DNA of 64,000 nt, from positions 56,629-120,628 of the forward strand of contig NZ_JAJUJJ010000005.1 in the NCBI RefSeq assembly GCF_029265375.1, written 5' to 3'. This stretch comes from Nesterenkonia sp. (GTDB taxonomy: Bacteria; Actinomycetota; Actinomycetes; Actinomycetales; Micrococcaceae). The position numbers were made by a program, and so were the translations under genes. The notes beneath the pieces were generated by a model that was given only the letters and a program-made list of their open reading frames with translations, did no database searches and was not told the origin of the DNA. How positions within the stretch are numbered: the first letter of the stretch is position 1; each line of letters opens with the position of its first letter. Shown here piece after piece: positions 9,397 through 19,000 of this stretch.

Positions 9397-11322
9397 TCAG
9401 TCGCCGGACAGCTCCTGCTCGGCCCGGCGCCGGACCTTCTGCCGCAGCTCCTCGGGCCGGATCAGTTCGATATCTCCGCCTGTCTCCAGGCAGGTGCGCA
9501 CTGCTGCCTCTGCCGAGCGGAAGTGGGTGCGGATGAACACCGATCCGTCGGCCTTCTCACGGCGCTGCGCCTCGGGCGCGTAGCGTTCGGCCTCGGCGGC
9601 GGCGAAGGGCGCGAAGCGCAGCACCACCCCGGAGAGCGAGTCCGGGGAGCGGTCCACCTGCGGCAGGGCGGGCTGCTGGTCCAGCAGCGCCCGCGCCTCA
9701 TCGCTTCGCGGGTCCTCGGGCTGCGGGTGCAGTGAGCTGATCCGGTCCATCCGGAAGAGCCGTTCGCCGGCGGCCTTGCGGCACCAGGCGCGCAGGTAGG
9801 TGTAGGGGCCGTCGTAGAGCAGCTGCACCGGCTCTACGGTGCGCCGGCTGGAGGTGCCGTCGGCGTCGGTGTAGTCCAGCTGCACCGCGCAGCCGTCTTT
9901 GACGGCTCGCCGCGCCTGTGCCGCGTGGTCAGGGCCGGCAGGCGGCTGCAGGCTCAGCGATTCCGCGGCTGAGGCGATGGATTCGGGCACAATACTGAGC
10001 ACTTTGGCCTTCAGGCTGCGGGCCGCCTGGGCCAGGGGATCCTGCTGGTCCGCCTCTGCGATCATCAGGCTCAGGGCGATCAGCAGGCTCAGCGCCCCGG
10101 GCTTGGTCAGCGAGACTGGTCGGTGCAGCGCCTCGGCCGAGGCGCCTCCGGGGATGCTGAGCGTGACTGGGTCATCGGCCCCCAGGTACTCCTCGACGAA
10201 GCTCTTCCGGTCCAGGGGAACCTCAGGGTCCACTGTGACGTAGCGGCTCATCCCCACATTGGGGCCGGACTGCTCGAGGCTGAGCAGGTCACGTTGGAGC
10301 TGCTCAGCGGTGATCCCGTACCGGTTCAGCAGCTCGCTGGGCCTCGCGCCGCCGGTGGCCAGCAGGTAGGCGGCCATATTGATCACCCGGTCGGTCTTCA
10401 GCGCGATGGTGTCCCGCCGGGTCTCGGCTGTCACCGGCCTCAGCCGGCCAGGATCCGGCGCCGGGCGGCTGTGGACCTCCACCACTGAGGCCAGCGCGTC
10501 CCGCCGCTGCTGGCCGGGAGTGAGGCCGTTGAGAATCGTCTCCGCGTCCACCTGGTCCGGCTGGCAGGCCGCTGCGCGCCGGGCCTCCTCGGCACTCAGC
10601 GCGGACCGGCCCAGCGGTTGGATGGGACCGTGCATGCGGTCGAGCCGGAAGATCCGCTGCGCCTTGCGGTCCAGGTCTTCGGCGATCAGGTACCAGTGGC
10701 CGCGGGCGCCGAGGGCCAGCGGCACCACACGACGCTTCTCCGGCTGGAACCGGCCGCGGGCGGTGTAGCTGAAAGACACCGGCGCGCCCATTCCCAGCAT
10801 GCCGATCTCCAGCAGGTGGTCCAGTTCGGCCTCGGTTCCCAGCGAGGCGTGGGCGGTGCTGCGGGCCGGTCCCTCGCCAGGCTCGGCTCCCTGCGGGGCC
10901 AGCGCCCACAGGGCATGCTGCAGGCCTCGGATGCTGTCGGATGCGAACTGCAGCTGTGCCGCGTCCAGGGCCAGCCGCTCCTGGTCGGTGAGCTGCAGAT
11001 CCGGCAGCCCGTACTCATCGGCCGGGATCCGGTAGCGGTGCTCGCCGGTGACGTCCTCCGACTCCAGCAGCGGGATTCCGGCTGCGCGCAGGTACTGCTT
11101 GTCATCGCTGAAGCGCCGTTCGAGGGCGGCCAGCTCACGCTCGCGCTGCTCCTCGTCGAGGAACTGCGCTTCGCGGAACCGCCCGGCGTAGCCGTCCACC
11201 CGCGTGTAGATCTCTTCTTTGGTCAAGCCGGCGGGGCTGTGGTCCAGCACAGTCTGGTGCAGAGTCAGGCACCTGACCAGCATGGGATCGGCCTGGACAC
11301 TGGCCTGCGCGCTGCCGGCCAT
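9397..11322 (-). CDS. pafBC: PafBC: fused WYL-domain transcriptional regulator
   Basis: DNA-damage response activator. In mycobacteria PafB and PafC are separate proteins forming a heterodimer; here one 641-residue polypeptide contains both. The N-terminal half has a winged-helix region (GLTKEEIYTRV) and a WYL domain with HWYLIAEDLD around residue 220. A second helix-turn-helix (YLLATGGARPSELLNRYGI) and a second, diverged WYL domain (YTYLRAWCRK) follow. Fused PafBC is known from Arthrobacter relatives. It starts directly after the FKBP stop, downstream of pafA as in other Actinobacteria. The ligand sensed by the WYL domains is not evident. Confidence 0.9.
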   Translation of the reverse strand: MAGSAQASVQADPMLVRCLTLHQTVLDHSPAGLTKEEIYTRVDGYAGRFREAQFLDEEQRERELAALERRFSDDKQYLRAAGIPLLESEDVTGEHRYRIPADEYGLPDLQLTDQERLALDAAQLQFASDSIRGLQHALWALAPQGAEPGEGPARSTAHASLGTEAELDHLLEIGMLGMGAPVSFSYTARGRFQPEKRRVVPLALGARGHWYLIAEDLDRKAQRIFRLDRMHGPIQPLGRSALSAEEARRAAACQPDQVDAETILNGLTPGQQRRDALASVVEVHSRPAPDPGRLRPVTAETRRDTIALKTDRVINMAAYLLATGGARPSELLNRYGITAEQLQRDLLSLEQSGPNVGMSRYVTVDPEVPLDRKSFVEEYLGADDPVTLSIPGGASAEALHRPVSLTKPGALSLLIALSLMIAEADQQDPLAQAARSLKAKVLSIVPESIASAAESLSLQPPAGPDHAAQARRAVKDGCAVQLDYTDADGTSSRRTVEPVQLLYDGPYTYLRAWCRKAAGERLFRMDRISSLHPQPEDPRSDEARALLDQQPALPQVDRSPDSLSGVVLRFAPFAAAEAERYAPEAQRREKADGSVFIRTHFRSAEAAVRTCLETGGDIELIRPEELRQKVRRRAEQELSGD

Positions 11323-11727
11323 TCAGCCCACCTTCTGCACCTTCATCAGGTCCACCACGAAGATCAGCGTCTCGTTCGGGCCGATGGCGCCGCCAGCCCC
11401 GGATTCGCCGTAGGCGAGGTGGGGCGGGATCTCCAGACGGCGGCGGGCGCCCTCCTTCATGCCGATCAGCCCCTGGTCCCAGCCTTGGATGACCTGTCCG
11501 ATGCCGGCGGTGAACTCCAGCGGCTTGCCGCGGCTCCAGGAGGCGTCGAACTCCTCTCCGGTGGACCATGAGACGCCCACGTAGTGGCAGGCGATCTGGT
11601 CACCGGGGGCCACCTCCGGGCCCGATCCTGGGATCAGCTCCTCGATCACCAGCTCCTCCGGCGGGGTCTCCCCGGGGAAGTCGACCTCTGGGCGGGTGCG
11701 GTCATAGCTGCGCTGTCCGAAGCTCAC
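11323..11727 (-). CDS. FKBP-type peptidyl-prolyl isomerase (cytosolic)
   Basis: Single-domain FKBP of 134 residues that catalyses prolyl cis-trans isomerisation. Recognisable family stretches are VAPGDQIACHYVGVSW, GEEFDASW, VIQGWDQGLIGMKEG, RRLEIPPHLAYGE and LIFVVDLMKV. No signal peptide is present. The GTG start overlaps the stop of the upstream lipoprotein FKBP (GTGA), so both are coupled. FKBP genes between pafA and pafBC recur in Actinobacteria; a link with pupylation has not been shown. Confidence 0.93.
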   Translation of the reverse strand: MSFGQRSYDRTRPEVDFPGETPPEELVIEELIPGSGPEVAPGDQIACHYVGVSWSTGEEFDASWSRGKPLEFTAGIGQVIQGWDQGLIGMKEGARRRLEIPPHLAYGESGAGGAIGPNETLIFVVDLMKVQKVG

Positions 11728-12854
11728 TGGTCAGTCTCCTCGGCCTCCTCGGCCTCGTCGGCCGGCGACTCGTCCTCGGTCTCGCCGCTGTCTGCGCCCT
11801 GGTTCTCGCCGCCCTGCTGCTCCATCTGCTCCATGAGCTCTTCGAGCTCCTCTTCGGAGATGTCCTCGGGCATCGGCTGCTGGGCAGGCTCGGGTTCGGG
11901 CAGGTCCTCGGCGCTGATGGCCTTGACAATGTCGACCACGAAGATCAGCGCACCGCCGGGGCGGCCCTCGGCGGTCATACCGTCCTCCTCAGCCGGACCG
12001 TAGGCGGAGTCCTCGGGAAGCACCAGCAGCAGACGGTCGCCCACGTGATGGCCTGCGATCCCTTCGGTCCAGCCCTCGATCACGCCGCCGTCCAGGGAAA
12101 AGCTCAGCGGCTCACCGGGCTCACCCTCTTCGTCCCAGGAGCTGTCGAACTCCTCACCGTCTTCCCAGCGCCAGCCGCTGTACTGAACAAAGAGGTAATC
12201 GTCATCGGCGATCTCCTCGCCCGATCCCTCTACGAGCACCTCGGTGCTGACCTCGCTGGGGGGCTCGGCCTCGCCGTCGTGGTCCACCAGCTGCGGCTCC
12301 TGGCCGACCTCATTCTCCACCTGGGGCAGCTCACCGGACTGCTCCTGGGTCTCCCCATCGGCGTATGCCGGATACTGGTCGGTCAGCTCCATCACAGTCA
12401 GCTGCGCCTCGTGGGTGCCGTCCTCGGCAGCTGGGTAGTAGACCGCCAGCTCGGATCCGATGGTGACTCCCTCTGCGGTGAGCACCTCATAGTAGAACTC
12501 GTCGAGCGGCTGGCCGGTCTGTTGGAACGTGGGCATCCACACCATGGCGGGCAGCGTTTCGGTGAAGTTCTGCTGCAGCACGGTGCCGTCCTCAGGGTCG
12601 GCCATGGCCATGCGGAACTCCAGGATGCTGTCCTGGCTGATCTCCTCGCCGTCGCCGCCGCTCAGCAGGCGGGAGGATCCCTCCTGAGCATCCACCGGAG
12701 AGTGCAGGATCACCTCCGGTTCGCCGTCGTCGCGGATATGCAGCTCGACGTCGTCGAGGGCTTCGGAGTCTCCGAGGTTTCCTTCATCAGTGCCGCCGCA
12801 GGCGGTGAGCAGCAGCAGGGCGGCGGCGGGGGCGGCGAGTCTTGTAGTGCGCAT
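11724..12854 (-). CDS. FKBP-domain lipoprotein with very acidic tail
   Basis: Predicted lipid-anchored extracytoplasmic prolyl isomerase of 376 residues. The signal peptide ends in the lipobox LTAC at about residue 19. The first half is a poorly recognisable domain that resembles a diverged FKBP (QDSILEFRMAMADPEDG, GSELAVYYP). A clearer FKBP domain follows from about residue 205 (DYLFVQYSGWRWEDGEEFDSSW, VIEGWTEGIAGHHVGDRLLLVLP, GGALIFVVDIV). The last 60 or so residues are mostly Glu, Asp and Gln. Such acidity suits an exposed protein in a salt-adapted organism, though that is inference. It may help fold secreted proteins. Confidence 0.87.
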   Translation of the reverse strand: MRTTRLAAPAAALLLLTACGGTDEGNLGDSEALDDVELHIRDDGEPEVILHSPVDAQEGSSRLLSGGDGEEISQDSILEFRMAMADPEDGTVLQQNFTETLPAMVWMPTFQQTGQPLDEFYYEVLTAEGVTIGSELAVYYPAAEDGTHEAQLTVMELTDQYPAYADGETQEQSGELPQVENEVGQEPQLVDHDGEAEPPSEVSTEVLVEGSGEEIADDDYLFVQYSGWRWEDGEEFDSSWDEEGEPGEPLSFSLDGGVIEGWTEGIAGHHVGDRLLLVLPEDSAYGPAEEDGMTAEGRPGGALIFVVDIVKAISAEDLPEPEPAQQPMPEDISEEELEELMEQMEQQGGENQGADSGETEDESPADEAEEAEETDQ

Positions 12855-12886
12855 CAGGTGAACTGTACTAGGTTGCGGACAGATTT

Positions 12887-14377
12887 TCAGATCAGCGGAG
12901 GTTCCGGAGGCTGTGCCGGGCCGGTGAGCCGGTACCGGTCTGTCAGCGCCAGGGAGACGGCCCGGCCGCAGCGTTCGGCCCGGCTGCGTTCCTGCAGCTG
13001 GGTGCCCGGCTGGGCGAGTTTGGCCAGCAGATCATCGACCCGCTGGTCGGCGGCGGCGAAGGGGTCCTTGACCATGACAGCTTCCAGGGGACGGTCGGTG
13101 AGCTTGTGGTGGACCCAGTCCACGGTCACCTCAGCACCGTAGGCCCGCGCGGTGGAGAGGAACTTTCCGCGCACTGCAGCACGGGTCGGCGGCGGGGTGA
13201 CCATGGCCTGCTGGATCTGCTCCTCGCTGATCAGCTCGCTGGCCATTCCCCGCCGGACCAGCAGGTGGAAGAGTCCGCGCTGGGGGTGGACGTCGTGGTA
13301 GGCGTAGTCGATCTGCTCCAGGCGGGGGTGGTCCCAGTCCAGGCCGCGGGAGGCGGCGACGTCGTCGAGCAGCTTCTTCTTGATCGCCCAGTCGATGTCC
13401 TTCTCAATCAGGTGGTGCTCGCCGGTGGCCACCGCTTCCACCGCGCGTTCCCAGAGCTCCAGGATGGCTGGGACCTGCTCGTGATGAGACCCGTGCTCGC
13501 CGACGAACCGCTGCGCCCGGCGCAGCAGGCCGCGCTGGATCTCCACTGCTGTGGTCTCCTCCCCGCTGCGCAGCCGAAGCGGCGCAGCACCGGTGAGGTC
13601 GTGACTGACCGCGCGGATGGCGGCGATGGGATTGGCCAGCTCATAGTCGCCGATCGGAACGCCGGCCTCGATCATGCGCAGCACCAGATCAGTGGCCCCG
13701 TATCGCAGCAGCGAGGTGGTGGTGGACATATTGGAGTCCCCCACGATCACGTGCAGTCTGCGGTGCGCGGCCGCGTCGGCGTGCGGCTCGTCGCGGGTAT
13801 TGATGATCGGCCGGGACCGGGTGGTGGCGCTGGAGATCCCTTCCCACATGTGGTCGGCCCGCTGGGAGAAGGCGAAGTGGGCCGGTCGCTGCTCATCGGC
13901 GGACACCACCCGGCCGGCCCCGGCGATGATCTGGCGGGTCACCAGGAAGGGCAGCAGAATCCCGGAGAGTCTGCGGAAATGGGTGGTGCGCGGGATCAGG
14001 TAGTTCTCGTGGCTGCCGTAGGAGTTGCCGGCGGAGTCCACGTTGTTCTTCAGCACATAGACCTGGCCGGTGAATCCGTCCTCATGCAGACGCTGCTCGG
14101 TCCAGACCGCCAGGTCGTGCATGATGCGTTCTCCGGCACGGTCGCTGGCGATCAGGTCGGTCAGCTGGTCGCATTCGGCCGTGGCGTATTCCGGGTGGGA
14201 GCCGACGTCCAGGTAGAGCCGGGACCCGTTGGGGATGAAGATATTGGAGCTTCGGCCGAACTCCACCACCGGGCGGAACAGGTAGCGGGCCAGTTCGTCC
14301 GGCGGAAGCCCGCGCCCCGAGGTGGGCCGGTGAGTGATGCCGAACTCCGTCTCAACACCGTAGACGCGACGGTCCAC
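12887..14377 (-). CDS. pafA: Pup-protein ligase PafA
   Basis: Ligase that uses ATP to join the C-terminal glutamate of Pup to lysines of target proteins. The 496-residue protein starts MDRRVYGVETEFGITHR, the glutamine-synthetase-like start of PafA, and carries NGSRLYLDVGSHPEYAT, VYVLKNNVDSAGNSYGSHENYL and [13 protein letters not shown], all typical of the Pup ligase/Dop family. It lacks the insertion that marks Dop. It begins 3 bp after the pup stop, where prcB and prcA often intervene in other Actinobacteria. Confidence 0.96.
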   Translation of the reverse strand: MDRRVYGVETEFGITHRPTSGRGLPPDELARYLFRPVVEFGRSSNIFIPNGSRLYLDVGSHPEYATAECDQLTDLIASDRAGERIMHDLAVWTEQRLHEDGFTGQVYVLKNNVDSAGNSYGSHENYLIPRTTHFRRLSGILLPFLVTRQIIAGAGRVVSADEQRPAHFAFSQRADHMWEGISSATTRSRPIINTRDEPHADAAAHRRLHVIVGDSNMSTTTSLLRYGATDLVLRMIEAGVPIGDYELANPIAAIRAVSHDLTGAAPLRLRSGEETTAVEIQRGLLRRAQRFVGEHGSHHEQVPAILELWERAVEAVATGEHHLIEKDIDWAIKKKLLDDVAASRGLDWDHPRLEQIDYAYHDVHPQRGLFHLLVRRGMASELISEEQIQQAMVTPPPTRAAVRGKFLSTARAYGAEVTVDWVHHKLTDRPLEAVMVKDPFAAADQRVDDLLAKLAQPGTQLQERSRAERCGRAVSLALTDRYRLTGPAQPPEPPLI

Positions 14378-14380
14378 GCC

Positions 14381-14584
14381 TTACTGGCCGCCCTTCTGGA
14401 CGAAGCCCTTGACGAATTCCTCCGCATTGGCCTCCAGCACGGTGTCGATCTCACCCAGCAGGCTGTCCAGCTCCTCTGCGCGCTGCTGGGACTGCGGGTT
14501 CGCCTGCGTCTGGCCGGCCTCGGCGGCGGCGTCCTGCTCCTCCCCGCCGGGACGGTGCGGCTGCTTCTGCGGCTGCGCTGCCAT
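14381..14584 (-). CDS. pup: Prokaryotic ubiquitin-like protein Pup
   Basis: Small, intrinsically disordered modifier of 67 residues rich in Gln, Glu and Ala. The C-terminal half (LLGEIDTVLEANAEEFVKGF) matches the helix that binds the coiled coils of the ARC/Mpa ATPase. The protein ends GGQ, so Dop must deamidate the final Gln to Glu before ligation. A good GAGGAGAGG ribosome binding site precedes the ATG. A possible -10 lies at 14614-14619. Confidence 0.96.
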   Translation of the reverse strand: MAAQPQKQPHRPGGEEQDAAAEAGQTQANPQSQQRAEELDSLLGEIDTVLEANAEEFVKGFVQKGGQ

Positions 14585-14613
14585 GGTCCTCTCCTCACCG
14601 GTTGGATCTAGTC

Positions 14614-14619
14614 ATAGTA
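14614..14619 (-). promoter_or_regulatory. Candidate -10 element for pup-pafA
   Basis: TACTAT on the minus strand in the 53-bp dop-pup gap would give a leader of about 22 nt carrying the pup ribosome binding site. I see no good -35. It could allow Pup and PafA to be made independently of arc-dop read-through. Confidence 0.35.
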
Positions 14620-14637
14620 GGGCATTGCTCTGCCGGG

Positions 14638-16362
14638 TTATTCCCGGTCTCCGAGCAGCTGGCGCAGCTGCTGGATCAGGGCGGCAGCGTCGGGAGCGGA
14701 GGTCAGGATGTGCTCGACCTCCACCCGGGTGCCGGCCTGGGGATCGGGCAGCTGCAGCCGCACCGGCGGGGAGGCCTCACAGGGGCGCAGCAGAATCTGG
14801 TCCCAGGAGGCGCCGGCGACGGCGTCGCTGTGCTCGGTGACCAGGCGGCCGCGCAGCCAGGCGCGGGTCTCCTCCGGCGGGTGGGAGGCCGCCCAGGTGA
14901 TCTGCTCGTCGGTGAAGAGCCGGCGCATCCGTCCGGCCCGGGCCAGCCGGTAGTAGAGTCCCTTCTCCTCGCGCAGGTCGTGGTACTGCAGGTCGAGCAG
15001 TCCCAGGCGCGGTGAGTCCCAGTCCAGCCCGTCGCGGCGCCGGTAGGACTCGATCAGCTGAAGCTTGGCCACCCAGTCCACCCGGTCGGCAGCCCGGGCG
15101 GGGTCCTCGGTCAGATCGGACAGCACCTCTTCCCAGGCCTCCAGCACTTCGGCGGTCTCAGTGTCCGGCACGGCGTGCGGGAGCCCGGGGGTGGAGACCT
15201 CTGCGGCGTGGGAGACTGCGGCCCGCAGGTAGAGGCGCTGGATCTCCAGGGCGGTCATCGGGCCGCGGTCGGTTCCCACTGTGGTGGTCAGTGTCGGGTC
15301 GTGGGAGATGTCCTTCAACGCCTGCACCGGGTCGGTCAGCCGCAGCTGCGGGACCCGCCCGGCTTCGATGAGGTCCAGCACCAGGGCGGTGGTGCCCACC
15401 CGCAGCCAGGCGGAGTATTCGCTCATATTGGCGTCGCCTATGATCACGTGCAGCCGCCGCCAGGTGTCGTAGTGGGCGTGGGGCTCGTCGCGGGTGTTGA
15501 TGATGGGCCGGCGCACCGTTGTCTCCAAGCCGACCTCCTCTTCGAAGAAGTCGGCGCGCTGGGAGATCTGGTACCCGGGGGTCTGGGCGCGCTGGCCGAT
15601 GCCCAGCCGGCCGGCGCCGCAGATGATCTGCCGGGTGGTGAAGAACGGCAGCAGTCCGGCCACCAGGTCGTCGAAGCTCACGCTGCGCGGAACCAGGTAG
15701 TTCTCATGCGCGCCGTAGGAGACCGACTTGTTGTCGGTGTTGTTCTTGTACAGCAGCACCTCGGGGGATCCGGGTTCGCTGGCCAGCCGGCGGGCCGCGG
15801 CACGGGCGACGACGTCGCCGGCGACGTCGTAGAGCACCGCTCTTTTGGCTCCGACGGTCTCCGGGGCGGAGTACTCAGGGTGGGCGTGGTCCACGTAGAA
15901 GCGTGCCCCGTTGCCCAGCACCAGGTTCATCAGCAGCTGCGGCTGGTCCTGCTGGAGTTGGAAGAAGTCGCCGCGCCAGTGTGCTGAACCGGGCGCGTGG
16001 AACTCTGCACGCTCGGCGGTGTCGGCAGGACTGGGGTCCCCGCCGGAGATATTGCCCAGGGCGTCGCGCACCGCCCCGGAGCCGCCTTCCTGCTCGGCGG
16101 CGTAGCTGAGCGCTTCGGCGGAGTCGGTGAGCTGACTGGGGTGGGCGGCCGAGCGGGGCAGCACCCAGCCGCGGGCGTCCACCAGCGGGGATTCGGACTG
16201 GTAGTCCCATTCGGTGCCGGCCACCGCTCCCCCGTTCTCCGTGACGTGGGCCGCGTAGGCGTTGACCAGCTCGATGGACAGCGCCACGTGGCTGGCGCGC
16301 GGGTTGGCGGGGGCGTGGATCCCGTATTCGGTCTCCATGCCGATGATCCGACGCACGCTCAT
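14638..16362 (-). CDS. dop: Deamidase/depupylase of Pup (Dop)
   Basis: Bifunctional enzyme that deamidates the terminal glutamine of Pup and also removes Pup from tagged proteins. The 574-residue product starts [18 protein letters not shown] and shares [20 protein letters not shown] and [14 protein letters not shown] with the family. The longer loop after residue 70 (from [14 protein letters not shown] to about residue 120) corresponds to the Dop-specific insertion absent from PafA. Its start overlaps the arc stop by 4 nt. Confidence 0.95.
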   Translation of the reverse strand: MSVRRIIGMETEYGIHAPANPRASHVALSIELVNAYAAHVTENGGAVAGTEWDYQSESPLVDARGWVLPRSAAHPSQLTDSAEALSYAAEQEGGSGAVRDALGNISGGDPSPADTAERAEFHAPGSAHWRGDFFQLQQDQPQLLMNLVLGNGARFYVDHAHPEYSAPETVGAKRAVLYDVAGDVVARAAARRLASEPGSPEVLLYKNNTDNKSVSYGAHENYLVPRSVSFDDLVAGLLPFFTTRQIICGAGRLGIGQRAQTPGYQISQRADFFEEEVGLETTVRRPIINTRDEPHAHYDTWRRLHVIIGDANMSEYSAWLRVGTTALVLDLIEAGRVPQLRLTDPVQALKDISHDPTLTTTVGTDRGPMTALEIQRLYLRAAVSHAAEVSTPGLPHAVPDTETAEVLEAWEEVLSDLTEDPARAADRVDWVAKLQLIESYRRRDGLDWDSPRLGLLDLQYHDLREEKGLYYRLARAGRMRRLFTDEQITWAASHPPEETRAWLRGRLVTEHSDAVAGASWDQILLRPCEASPPVRLQLPDPQAGTRVEVEHILTSAPDAAALIQQLRQLLGDRE

Positions 16363-17954
16363 TGCAGCCCGAGTCCTGCCGCCATTGCCCGCTGCTCAGC
16401 CATCTCTGCGACGACCGCCTCCTCCAGATGACCGGTGGTCAGGCCCTTGGCGCTGGGGTCCTCTCCGCTGGCCAGGAACTCCTTGATGGCTGCCTTCTTG
16501 GCACGGTCCACAATATTGCTCAGCACCGCTCCGGACATGAAGCCGGCCTGGTCCGGGTAGAGCTGGGCGACCACGGTGTCGATCAGCGCATCGCGGGCCG
16601 CATCGTATCCGCCGTGGTCCTCCACCAGGCTGCTGCGCAGCGGCAGTCTGCCGCCCAGGTGGATGCGCAGGATCTCCCGGGCGCCCTGGGCCGAAGGCCG
16701 CTGCACCCGGATCTTCACGTCCAGCCGGCCCGGGCGCAGAATGGCCGGGTCGATCATATCCTCACGGTTGGAGGCTCCGATGACGATCACGTTGTCCAGT
16801 GATTCCACCCCGTCGATCTCGGCCAGCAGCTGCGGGACGATGGTGGTCTCCACATCGGAGGACACACCGGTGCCGCGGGTGCGGAACAGGGCCTCCATCT
16901 CGTCGAAGAACACCACCACGGGCCGGCCTTCCGAGGCGCGTTCGCGGGCGCGGGAGAAGATCACCCGGATATGCCGCTCCGTCTCCCCGACGTATTTGTT
17001 CAGCAGCTCCGGGCCTTTGATGTTCAGGAAGCTGGCCCGGCGCATGCTTTCCAGCGAGGAGCCGCCGTCGCGGGCCAGCACTTGACCGGCCAGCGAGTTG
17101 GCCACTGCTTTGGCGATCATTGTCTTGCCGCATCCGGGGGGGCCGTAGAGCAGGATGCCCTTGGGCGCCTGAAGACCGTGCTCCCGGTAGAGTCCCGCGT
17201 GCAGGAAGGGCAGTTCGACGGCGTCGCGGATCTGTTCGATCTGCTCAGCCAGCCCGCCGATGTCGCTGTAGGTGACATCCGGGGTCTCTTCCAGCACCAC
17301 GTCCTCGACCTCGGACAGCGGCACCACTTCGGTCGCGGTTCCGGTGCGCAGGTCCACCACCACGGCATCGCCGATGCGCACTCCCGGCTGCTTGTCCTGG
17401 CCGTCCAGGGGGGCTAGCGCTGACGGTGCCAGGCGCACCACGCGCTCCTCCTCGCCGCGGGCGATGATCACCAGCCGCTGGTCGTCCAGGATCTCCTTGA
17501 CCCGCGCGATCTCCCCGGTGCCCTCCGGCGCGGCCACGGCGACGATGGTGTAGTTCTCATTGAGCAGCACTTCGCTTCCGGCGGTGAGCTCCTCGGGCTT
17601 GAGCAGCGGGGAGACGGCGACCCGCATTTTGCGGCCGGAGTGCAGCACATCGCATCCGGGCTGGGTGGCGGCCTCGATCTCCCTGCCTTCGGTGCGGGGC
17701 CTCCCGGGCCGGTAGGCCAGCACGGTCGCGTAGGTGAACGGCGGCTGTCCGTCGGCCTCCAGGGCCTCCTTCAGCTGCTCGATCTGCCCGCGGGTGGCCT
17801 TCAGCAGACCCTGCATCCGCTCATTATTGCGTCCGGCGGTCTGCAGCTGGGTCTCTAAGTCGCGGGCTCGCTGGCGCAGGTTGTCGATCTGCCGGTGTGC
17901 CCGCTCCAGTTTGGTCTCCAGCTGGTCGGTGAGCTGGTCTGTCTGCTCACTCAT
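16359..17954 (-). CDS. arc: ARC/Mpa-type AAA ATPase of the Pup pathway
   Basis: Hexameric AAA unfoldase that recognises pupylated proteins. The 531-residue protein has an N-terminal coiled coil (about residues 5-80), tandem OB-type domains, Walker A GPPGCGKT and Walker [12 protein letters not shown]. It ends MAAGLGLQ and so lacks the C-terminal QYL that mycobacterial Mpa uses to open the 20S proteasome. Together with the absence of prcBA nearby, this points to a proteasome-independent role, as described for the corynebacterial ARC. The start overlaps the trmI stop (ATGA). Confidence 0.94.
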   Translation of the reverse strand: MSEQTDQLTDQLETKLERAHRQIDNLRQRARDLETQLQTAGRNNERMQGLLKATRGQIEQLKEALEADGQPPFTYATVLAYRPGRPRTEGREIEAATQPGCDVLHSGRKMRVAVSPLLKPEELTAGSEVLLNENYTIVAVAAPEGTGEIARVKEILDDQRLVIIARGEEERVVRLAPSALAPLDGQDKQPGVRIGDAVVVDLRTGTATEVVPLSEVEDVVLEETPDVTYSDIGGLAEQIEQIRDAVELPFLHAGLYREHGLQAPKGILLYGPPGCGKTMIAKAVANSLAGQVLARDGGSSLESMRRASFLNIKGPELLNKYVGETERHIRVIFSRARERASEGRPVVVFFDEMEALFRTRGTGVSSDVETTIVPQLLAEIDGVESLDNVIVIGASNREDMIDPAILRPGRLDVKIRVQRPSAQGAREILRIHLGGRLPLRSSLVEDHGGYDAARDALIDTVVAQLYPDQAGFMSGAVLSNIVDRAKKAAIKEFLASGEDPSAKGLTTGHLEEAVVAEMAEQRAMAAGLGLQ

Positions 17955-19000
17955 TCTGGCACCTCCTTGGCCGCCTCGGCGATCTTCTCCGCATGGCCCG
18001 CGGCTTTGCGGGCCTTCTTCTTCGATACCACCCGAGCCTTGAGGCTTGCTTCATCCCATGGGGGATCCTCGGCCTCACCCTGCCATGCGGTGCCGGACCA
18101 GGCGGCAGTGTCCTCTGCAGAGGGTTCGGAGACCTTCTCGCGCTTCTTCAGCTGCAGGGGCCGCTGGTCGCCGGCCAAGCGCCGGGCGGAGAGCAGGAAT
18201 CCGGTGTGGGCCACCATCCGGTGATCGGGCCGCACCGCCAAGCCGTCCAGATGCCAGGTGCGCAGCATGGTCTCGTGGGCCTCCGGCTCGGTGAAGCCCC
18301 CGCTGGCGCGCAGTGCCTCCGCCAGGCGGGACAGCTGGGTGACGGTGGCCACGTAGCTGACCCACACTCCCCCGGGCGCCAGGATGGTGCGCACCATCTC
18401 CAGGCAGTCCCAGGGGGCCAGCATGTCCAGCACCACTCGGTCCACGCTGCCCGGAGCCTCCACTTCCAGGGGCTTCTGGGCGGCGTCTCCGAGGTGGATC
18501 TCCCAGCCCGGATGGGGCTCGCCGAAGAATCCCTCCACATTTCCGCGGGCGATGCGGGCGAACTCCTCACGCAGCTCGTAGGAGTGCAGGGTTCCAGCAT
18601 CGCCTACGGCGCGCAGCAGGGAGATGGACAGGGCCCCGGATCCGACCCCAGCCTCCACCACGTGGGCGCCGGGAAAGACGTCGGCCACCTGCACAATCTG
18701 GGCCGAGTCCTTCGGGTAGACCACAGTGGCCCCGCGCGGCATGGAGAGCACATAGTCGTTCAGCAGCGGCCGCAGCACCTGGTACTCGTAGCCGGCGTCG
18801 TTGGCCACCACGATCCCTTCGGTGCGTCCGATGATGGAGTCGTGGCGCAGCACCCCTTGGTGGGTGTGCCATTCCCCGCCGGCGGCCAGGGTGATGGTGG
18901 ACTTCCGGCCCTTGTAGTCGGTCAGCTGCACACGCTGTCCAGGCTGCAGCGGACCGGTGCGCATATGTGCGCCCACGGGGCGCCCCGGGCTGCCGGTCAT
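17951..19000 (-). CDS. trmI: tRNA (adenine-58-N1)-methyltransferase TrmI
   Basis: S-adenosylmethionine-dependent enzyme that methylates A58 in the T-loop of tRNAs. Residues 1-75 form the small TrmI N-terminal domain ([16 protein letters not shown]), followed by the Rossmann fold with [18 protein letters not shown] as the SAM motif and [12 protein letters not shown] as the catalytic-site strand. The ATG at 19000 overlaps the HAD stop (ATGA); the frame is open further upstream but that part is not conserved-looking. The C-terminus is a charged Lys/Ala-rich tail. 349 residues. Confidence 0.92.
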   Translation of the reverse strand: MTGSPGRPVGAHMRTGPLQPGQRVQLTDYKGRKSTITLAAGGEWHTHQGVLRHDSIIGRTEGIVVANDAGYEYQVLRPLLNDYVLSMPRGATVVYPKDSAQIVQVADVFPGAHVVEAGVGSGALSISLLRAVGDAGTLHSYELREEFARIARGNVEGFFGEPHPGWEIHLGDAAQKPLEVEAPGSVDRVVLDMLAPWDCLEMVRTILAPGGVWVSYVATVTQLSRLAEALRASGGFTEPEAHETMLRTWHLDGLAVRPDHRMVAHTGFLLSARRLAGDQRPLQLKKREKVSEPSAEDTAAWSGTAWQGEAEDPPWDEASLKARVVSKKKARKAAGHAEKIAEAAKEVPE

